A stretch of DNA of 64,000 nt from Xylona heveae TC161 (taxonomy: Eukaryota > Ascomycota > Xylonomycetes > Xylonales > Xylonaceae), in contig NW_017264202.1 in NCBI RefSeq assembly GCF_001619985.1, positions 1,050,646-1,114,645 of the forward strand, read 5' to 3'. The notes beneath the pieces were generated by a model. The model was not told the DNA's origin and made no database searches. It saw only the letters and a list, made by a program, of their open reading frames with translations. Both the position numbers and the translations under genes were made by a program. Every line of letters starts with the position of its first letter. The first letter of the stretch is position 1. This document shows, piece after piece, positions 58,049-64,000 of this stretch.

Positions 58049-60334
58049 ATGGCACATTTACAGCAAACACGTTCCTCTTCGCCGTCCACTTTGTCCTGCA
58101 TCACGGTTAGGGATGAAAGTGGCGATGTCTCATCTACGAATTACTCAACTCCTCCCACAAGTAATCCAGACGCGTTAAGTACCCCTGCCGAGAATGACGT
58201 GTCCGATATTCTGTTACAAATCAAAGGTCGCCCATTACGAGCCCGACGAAGCCTGAACAGCTACAATGAAAGCATTCTTGCCGGGACGGCCAAGAAGAGT
58301 GTTTCGGGAAGAACGACCAACATTAGCTGTGCTACGGACAAGGTATTGACCGGAGATCAGGTTGACCTAAATACTATAGCTGGACCCAAAGTTCTGGACT
58401 CAATACGGCGTATAACAGATGACTCTCCCAAAGAAGTCCACATCGTCTCTATAGAGAAGGTCATTGAAGATCCGCTTCTTGCTGCTCCTCATAGAAGGAG
58501 ATCTACGCGCTTGAGCCTTGCTGCGCGTGCTACAGAAAGGGTCGTAGCTGCGAAAGACGGCGTCGACGAAGAAGAGGGCATGCACCGCGTTTTGGGCAAG
58601 CGGAAACGCAAGGCAATGTTTGGCAACACAAGGTCTAGTACCCGGTCGAAAGCAGAGGTTAGGTGCAGTAGGCAGGGCAATAAAACAGTGGTGCCCACAG
58701 ACAAGAGGAGACGCGTTTCATCAAGCTCATCATCTGCAGAAATTATGAAAGATGAAACAACAACATCCATTTCGGAATACCAGAGAGTAAAGCGCTGGCT
58801 GGCCTGCGGATTGTATGTCGGTCAGGATTCTAACACGAGTCCCCGGGCGGCTTCGGCGAGACGACGAAGCAAGTACTCCTTGCCTTCTGCGCCAAATCAG
58901 CGGAAATTCTTGCCGTTGCCAATGTTTACGGGCAAGCGAGTCGTTGAAAACGGCCGGGATTTTAGACTGCCATTCGATGTGTTCTCGCCTTTACCTCCAG
59001 GTCAGCCAAAGCCAGAGGAGTGGCGTAGGACACGGAAGAGTACGTACACAGAATTCGCCTTCAATTTGTATTGATCAAATCTAACGACAGACACAGATGT
59101 TTTCATTGGTGAGGCGGCAAATATTTGGAAAAAACATAAGGTTCAGGAACTCTCTCGCTGCATTTGTACTCCAGAGACAGGTTGTGGGGAAAATTGCCAA
59201 AACAGATTCATGTTCTACGAATGTGACGAGACGAATTGTAATATTGGTGCTGAGTACTGCACTAATAGAAACTTTCAAGCGTTGAAACAAAGATGCAAAT
59301 CTGGCGGGAAATACCATATTGGTGTGGAGGTAATTAAAACTGCTGATCGTGGTTATGGCGTGAGGAGCAACCGCACCTTTGAACCTAATCAGATCATTGT
59401 CGAGTATGCAGGTGAGATCATAACTCAAGATGAGTGCGAAAAGAGAATGAAGAATGAGTACAAGAACAACGAGGTAAATCTTCCATTCGAAACGGAACTT
59501 GCTGAAGGTTGACAATGTCAGTGTTATTACCTCATGCTCTTTGACCAGAACATGATCATCGACGCTTCCCGCGGCTCCATTGCACGCTTTGTGAACCATT
59601 CATGTCAGCCTAATTGCTCTATGGTTAAATGGACAGTGGCCGGCAAACCCAGGATGGCACTTTTTGCTGGGGAAAGAGGAGTTATGACGGGAGAAGAATT
59701 GACCTATGATTACAACTTTGAGTGAGTTTCGTGACTCCAATCGGTAGCGATCTCGATCCTTGCAAGTTCTAACTATTGTAGTCCCTTCTCGGTCAAAAAT
59801 GTCCAACAATGCCGGTGCGGAGCATCCAACTGTCGCGGAGTCCTGGGCCCGAGGTCTAAAGAGCAATTTAAGCCAAACAAAGAGAAAGGCACCCAGAGGT
59901 CATGCGCCTCTAGTATGAAGCGGAAGTTCGTTGAGACGTCCCTATCATGCGTCAAGGGTCAGCCAAGCAAGGCCAGGCGTGCAAAGGGGACTTCTCTTGC
60001 CTGCGCTGAAGGTGCTGGGCTTCGAAAATCTGCGGTTCGACCCCGCAACGAGGCCTGCAAAAATACTGTAGCCTCGCTACATAAAAAGACCACTGCGAGG
60101 GATAATTCGTCGATATCTTCGGCATTTCGAGCCAGAATGACACGACCAGATTCAAACACGAGGGTATTAGGTGGTGGACAGAAGAAATACAAGCTCGCCT
60201 CTCACCGTGCTCCGAGAACGGCTTCGAAGGCTCCAAATGCAAGCAGAGAACCCCAAGCCCATACTAGGATGGGCTCTGTGTCTAAAAGGGGCTCTAGAAA
60301 TTCTGTGGCGCAACGGCGAATCGGCCTCAGATAA
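58049..60334 (+). CDS. SET-domain histone methyltransferase, ASH1-like (H3K36)
   Basis: Histone lysine methyltransferase with AWS, SET and post-SET domains, most like the ASH1 group that methylates H3K36 in filamentous fungi. The N-terminal 330 residues are basic and disordered (RRRSTRLSLAARATERV, LGKRKRKAMFG). The AWS domain reads RCICTPETGCGENCQNR. SET: DRGYGVRSN, IIVEYAGEIITQDECEKR, CYYLMLFDQNMIIDASRG, RFVNHSCQPNCSM (catalytic NHSC), GEELTYDYNF; post-SET: CRCGASNCRGVLG. The tail is a Lys/Arg-rich region of about 160 residues. At least four introns; about 700 residues. The ATG at 58049 is used; the frame is open upstream only from a TTG. It is the last gene before the AT-rich repeat region. 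Confidence 0.85.
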
Positions 60335-60977
60335 TGTAAAAGATGTTTTGCGTGCGGGACTGGATGCTGAAAAAAACATTTATCATACATCAAAATTGTG
60401 AATTTTTTTCAAATTCCATATATTTGAATGGATTAATTTATTGTTTATCTGATACCTTGTTGTAGATATTTGTTATGCTTTTTATATCTGTTTTAATATA
60501 TAAAGTGTATCAAGAATTCAATTATATTTTATTTGCCTTATAATTATATATATTTATTGTATTTTTATATAATTTATATTATTGTAATTTATTTTGTTTT
60601 ATTTTATATTTTTTATCGTATTATAAATTAATAAATAAAATAAATTATAATAATATAGTTAAAAAATATTCTATAAATATTTTTTTTATATATATATTTT
60701 ATATATTAAACAGGTTAAACAAGTAATTTTTAAATATTAAATAACAAAATAAATTTACTCTAACTATTATATTTCTTTACTATATAACTAAATATTAATA
60801 ATATATATGCTTAGTGTATATAGTATACTAAACTAGCTAGATTTAAAAAGAATTTTAGGCAGGTATATAGATTATATCAATAGATTATATTAAAAATTAA
60901 GCTTTTTTATCTCTTTATATTTATATTATTACTAGTATAGTAATTGATAACAATATTACAAATAATGTTTGTTATAA
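60335..60977. other. AT-rich non-coding region
   Basis: Very AT-rich, short of CpG and CpA and full of TpA. No ORF. Probably RIP-decayed repeat DNA of unknown type between the ASH1-like gene and the tandem repeat. Confidence 0.6.
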
Positions 60978-61490
60978 TAACTAGCTCTAGACTAAACTAA
61001 CTATCTATAGTATTGCTCTAAACTTTTTAAGTATCTAGTATATTATATACATGATAGCTATAAAATAGTTTAGTAGCTATATATTATATATATATTATAA
61101 AATAAAATATTTTATTAAAGAACAAGTATTTTATTTTATTATATAGAGCCTAGTTATTACTTTTACTCTACTTTATATTAACTTGCTACTAATCTATATA
61201 TCTTAAGTATTACTATATAGTTACAAGTATTATAGTAGCTAGGTCTAGACTAGCTTAGCTAATAATAGTATTACTTTAGACCTTTATAAGCATCTAGCAT
61301 ATTAAATACATGACAGCTACAGGATAGTCTAGTAGCTATATACTATATATATATCATGAGGTAGAATATTCTGTCAAAAAAAAGCATTCTACTTTTTTAT
61401 ATAGAGCCTAGCTATTACTCTTACTCTACTTTATTCTAGCTTGTAACTATCTTATATATTTTAGATATTACTATACAGTTACAAGGCAAA
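60978..61490. repeat. Tandem pair of diverged 258-bp direct repeats
   Basis: Copy 1 (about 60978-61234) and copy 2 (about 61236-61490) align over most of their length with an offset of 258 bases, for example TCTAGACT at 60986 and 61244, and TTACAAG at 61221 and 61479. Differences are mainly T or A in copy 1 where copy 2 has C or G, including several CA to TA changes (GACAGC/GATAGC; GCATCTAGCATA/GTATCTAGTATA), the RIP signature. They may be LTR pieces or a degenerate satellite. Confidence 0.8.
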
Positions 61491-61599
61491 GCCTTTACAT
61501 AGTAGAATATTTTTTTAATTTATTTTTTTAAAAGAAAATTACTTAATTATCTAGTAATATCTATTATATAGCAATAAACAAGTAAATTACAATAGTAGT

Positions 61600-63545
61600 A
61601 TACATTTATCAAATGTCAATGCAACTAAAATCATTCAATACAATAAATTTCAATGACTTAGTACAGGTCTTAGTTATATCTAAAACATCATTAAATAGCA
61701 TAGTAATAGATGTACAATATATAATTAATAGCTTAAAAGAATTTAAATGCCTTAAAGAAGAAATTACTATATAATATTACTAACTAAAGATAAAACAACT
61801 TCAAAAGTAACTTATATTAGATGATGATAAATTTAAAAAATTAAACAACCTAAATACTAAACAAGCTACTAGCATACTTCAAGTAGCAATTATATTTAGT
61901 ACTTGTCTACTACATAATTATTTAGTAAAATTTTTAAAATATTTAAGAAAAAAATATAGCTAAACTTAATAAATATCTTAATGCATGGACCTGTCTATAA
62001 AATATTTAAGGAAACAAGAATTTAAGTAGTAAATATATACTTGTAGTAGCTACATACCTTGTTAAAAAGCTACTCCAATCCTGAATGAAAGAAGATTGCT
62101 TCAAAATTAAGATGTAGAAAAAATATACAAATTGGTTAAAAAATACCTTGAAGGATCTTGACAACTACAAGTATAATACAAGCTTAAAGCTTAAAAATCT
62201 CAAGTGCAAGCTAGAACAATTAACTCAAGAATTTATAAACTATATAGCTTCTCTCTGTCAAGATCTACCTCTATTAGTATATGATAACAAGAAAAGTTTT
62301 AGCCTGCTCAACACATTAGGTCCAGACCTTAAAAAACTTGTTTGTTAAAATATTAATAAAATTACAAGTAAAAAATAAGTAATTATAGTAGTAACAAGAC
62401 TTGAAGATGACATCCTCTAACAGGAACAAAAAACATTCAAGACTAAGCAAACAATTAGACTTATACATGAAAAATGAATGTAATACAAAAGATGATTTAC
62501 ATATTATCTACATAAAATAACAAAAAGTAAAGACAGCTCTGAACAGCAAAAAAGCATACTAGAGCTACATGCTAAATACTCATTAGTCAAATGCTATAAC
62601 TACTAGAAAAAAAAATATAAAGCTATCAAATACAGAAAACTTTAAGAAAGTAATAAAGCTAAAAAAGACAAGTTAAAAAATATAAAAATCTACTAATAAT
62701 AGTCTCTATAATATTGAATTATAAGATTATAGGAGCAAAACAATCAAAATGTTTTACCCTATATTTAATACTACATTTACTAACTAGTAACTATACTCTA
62801 TATATATTAATTAATTCAGGAGTAGAAAGCAATTTTATTTTTCAAAAAATAATAAAAAAACAAGAACTTAAAATCTAAGATATAAAATTCTATACAATAA
62901 CAATTGATAGTTACAATGTATTAATATATAGTAAAATAACATGCATTATACACATAAAAAATTTAAGTAATAGCTATAGAGACATTACTTAAACTTACCT
63001 TACTACTAACATAAAAAAATATAATATTATTCTAGAAATGCTATAACTAAAAACTATAAATCTTGATATTAGATAGTCCAAAGCATGCTAGTTCTACAAA
63101 AATAAAAAAATTCAAGTTATTTTATTAGATAAAATAAATAAATTCATAAAAACTACTATAGTATACATTGTATACATATTTCTAATATGTAGCAAACTAA
63201 TGAATAGACAGTAAAATATACTCTAACAATATATAGTATAACTATTATCTATAGCAAGCAAAGCTGTATTCTCAAAAAAATTCTAGGAATACAAAGATAT
63301 ATTCTCTAAAAAAAAGGTAAAGATACTACCTAACCATGCCTATACAATACATGCTATTGATATTATATTAAAAAGCAAAGTACCATTTAGACTCTTGTAT
63401 AAACTATTAGAAAAAAAGTTAAAAGTCTTAAGACAATATCTTAATAAATATTTTGCTAGAAGATGGATCTAACTATTAATATCATTAGTAGAAGCACTAG
63501 TACTATTTGTACTCAAGCTAAATAGTAGTATGCATTTCTGTATTG
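61600..63545 (+). mobile_element. RIP-degraded Ty3/gypsy LTR retrotransposon remnant
   Basis: Very AT-rich DNA retaining three domains in the right order on the plus strand. Gag-like: TQEFINYIASLCQDLP near 62220-62345. Protease-like: LINSGVESNFI near 62803-62835, where the catalytic Asp of DSG reads Asn. RT-start-like: EYKDIFSKKKVKILPNH, then HAIDI, KKLKVLRQYLNKYFARRWI and FCID near 63290-63545. Stop codons break every frame. The match ends abruptly near 63545 in a GATTGATTGATTG run, so the rest of RT, RNase H and integrase is missing. Not functional. Confidence 0.8.
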
Positions 63546-63760
63546 ATTGATTGATTGTTTATTCTGCATGCAGCCCTAAAGCTATAGCAGAGTCTATAGT
63601 TTAAATATATAAAATATGTGTTGAGCTTTTGAAAGTTACCCTAGAATCAGTCAAGCTGATACTGGATGTTATCCATCAACATAAAACAAAAAAAATTAGA
63701 AAAATAATAAAGATAGACAAAGTAAGAGTTATAAAAGTAATAAAAGAGAGTCAAAGTTTG
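63546..63760. other. Non-RIP spacer between two element remnants
   Basis: Less AT-biased than its left neighbour and not alignable to a known domain. It starts after a GATTGATTGATTG run and ends at a long T tract. Confidence 0.4.
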
Positions 63761-63761
63761 G

Positions 63762-64000
63762 TTTTTTTTTTTTTTTTGTTTTTTGTTTTTTGATTTTGGA
63801 AATCTCAAGAAGTATTTTTATTTTAAAGCCTACCCCAGTCCCATAATGTTTCTTGTTGATGTTGTCCTTTTTGATGTAGTAACCATGTTCTTGATACTAT
63901 TTTAATAGTATCTAGATATTCTAGTAAGTGGTTCCAGTTTTTTCCAGTATATAATATTTTCAAAGTAAGAACTTTTTCCTTTACTTTTTGTAGTAAAACT
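63762..64000 (-). mobile_element. 3' end of a second element with A-rich tail, minus strand
   Basis: On the minus strand an open frame of 58 codons enters from the right edge and stops at 63823 (…HQKGQHQQETLWDWGRL). About 45 bases later is an A-rich tail, A16 plus two A6 blocks, seen as T16-G-T6-G-T6 at 63762-63791. This order (ORF end, short 3' region, A-rich tail) is that of a non-LTR (LINE) retrotransposon or a processed copy. The protein family is not recognised. Confidence 0.5.

Noticed and set aside
60024-60048. T-arm-like TGCGG-TTCGACC-CCGCA suggesting a tRNA
   Set aside because: It lies in the coding tail of the ASH1-like gene and no anticodon or acceptor arms can be built around it.
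1-64000. Secondary-metabolite cluster, defence system or CRISPR array
   Set aside because: No synthase, oxidase cluster, NLR, nuclease cassette or regularly spaced repeats were seen; the genes are conserved housekeeping types.

Overview
This is a stretch of nuclear chromosome from a filamentous ascomycete (Pezizomycotina), most likely a Eurotiomycete. The evidence is about 24 intron-containing protein genes with short GT-AG introns, about 50% GC in coding DNA, fungal-specific families (Eos1, Prp21, Erf2, Rgd1, Mix17, Pmt1), and a very AT-rich, repeat-decayed right end typical of repeat-induced point mutation (RIP). The species cannot be named from the sequence alone. No tRNA, rRNA, CRISPR array or intact transposon was found.

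Left end (1-5.6 kb): APN2 (partial), COX13 and APC5 in this order are the classic right flank of the Pezizomycotina mating-type locus (SLA2-MAT-APN2-COX13-APC5). The MAT idiomorph is therefore predicted just beyond base 1. A Rim4/Mug28-like three-RRM protein (7.3-10.3 kb), a family used in meiosis and sporulation, follows.

11-19 kb: a Dur3-type sodium:solute symporter whose promoter carries clustered GATA sites and two inverted repeats; mitoribosomal protein mL45; EOS1; and the start-codon selection factor eIF1, here with a duplicated N-terminal motif. 20-34 kb: Mediator subunit MED12, an F-BAR/RhoGAP (RGD1) head to head with a Rac GTPase, kinetochore CENP-T and SURF1/Shy1.

34-49 kb: a UBXN4-like ERAD protein, MIX17, exosome cofactor LRP1, a ketopantoate reductase, a SETD6/Rkm-type lysine methyltransferase, the Rab GEF SEC2 and splicing factor PRP21. 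50-60 kb: PMT1, a small mitochondrial protein, the DHHC palmitoyltransferase ERF2 and an ASH1-type H3K36 methyltransferase.

Right end (60.4-64 kb): AT-rich DNA with a tandem 258-bp repeat showing RIP-type differences, a dead Ty3/gypsy element (Gag, protease and RT remnants in order), and the 3' end of a second element on the minus strand next to an A-rich tail.

These are housekeeping genes with no single operon-like function. Themes are mitochondrial biogenesis (COX13, mL45, SURF1, MIX17, the small 53.5-kb protein), ER glycosylation and quality control (EOS1, PMT1, UBXN4-like), polarity and secretion (RGD1, Rac, SEC2, ERF2) and the MAT-linked left end. Gene bounds run from start codon to stop codon as read by manual splicing; small exon errors are possible.
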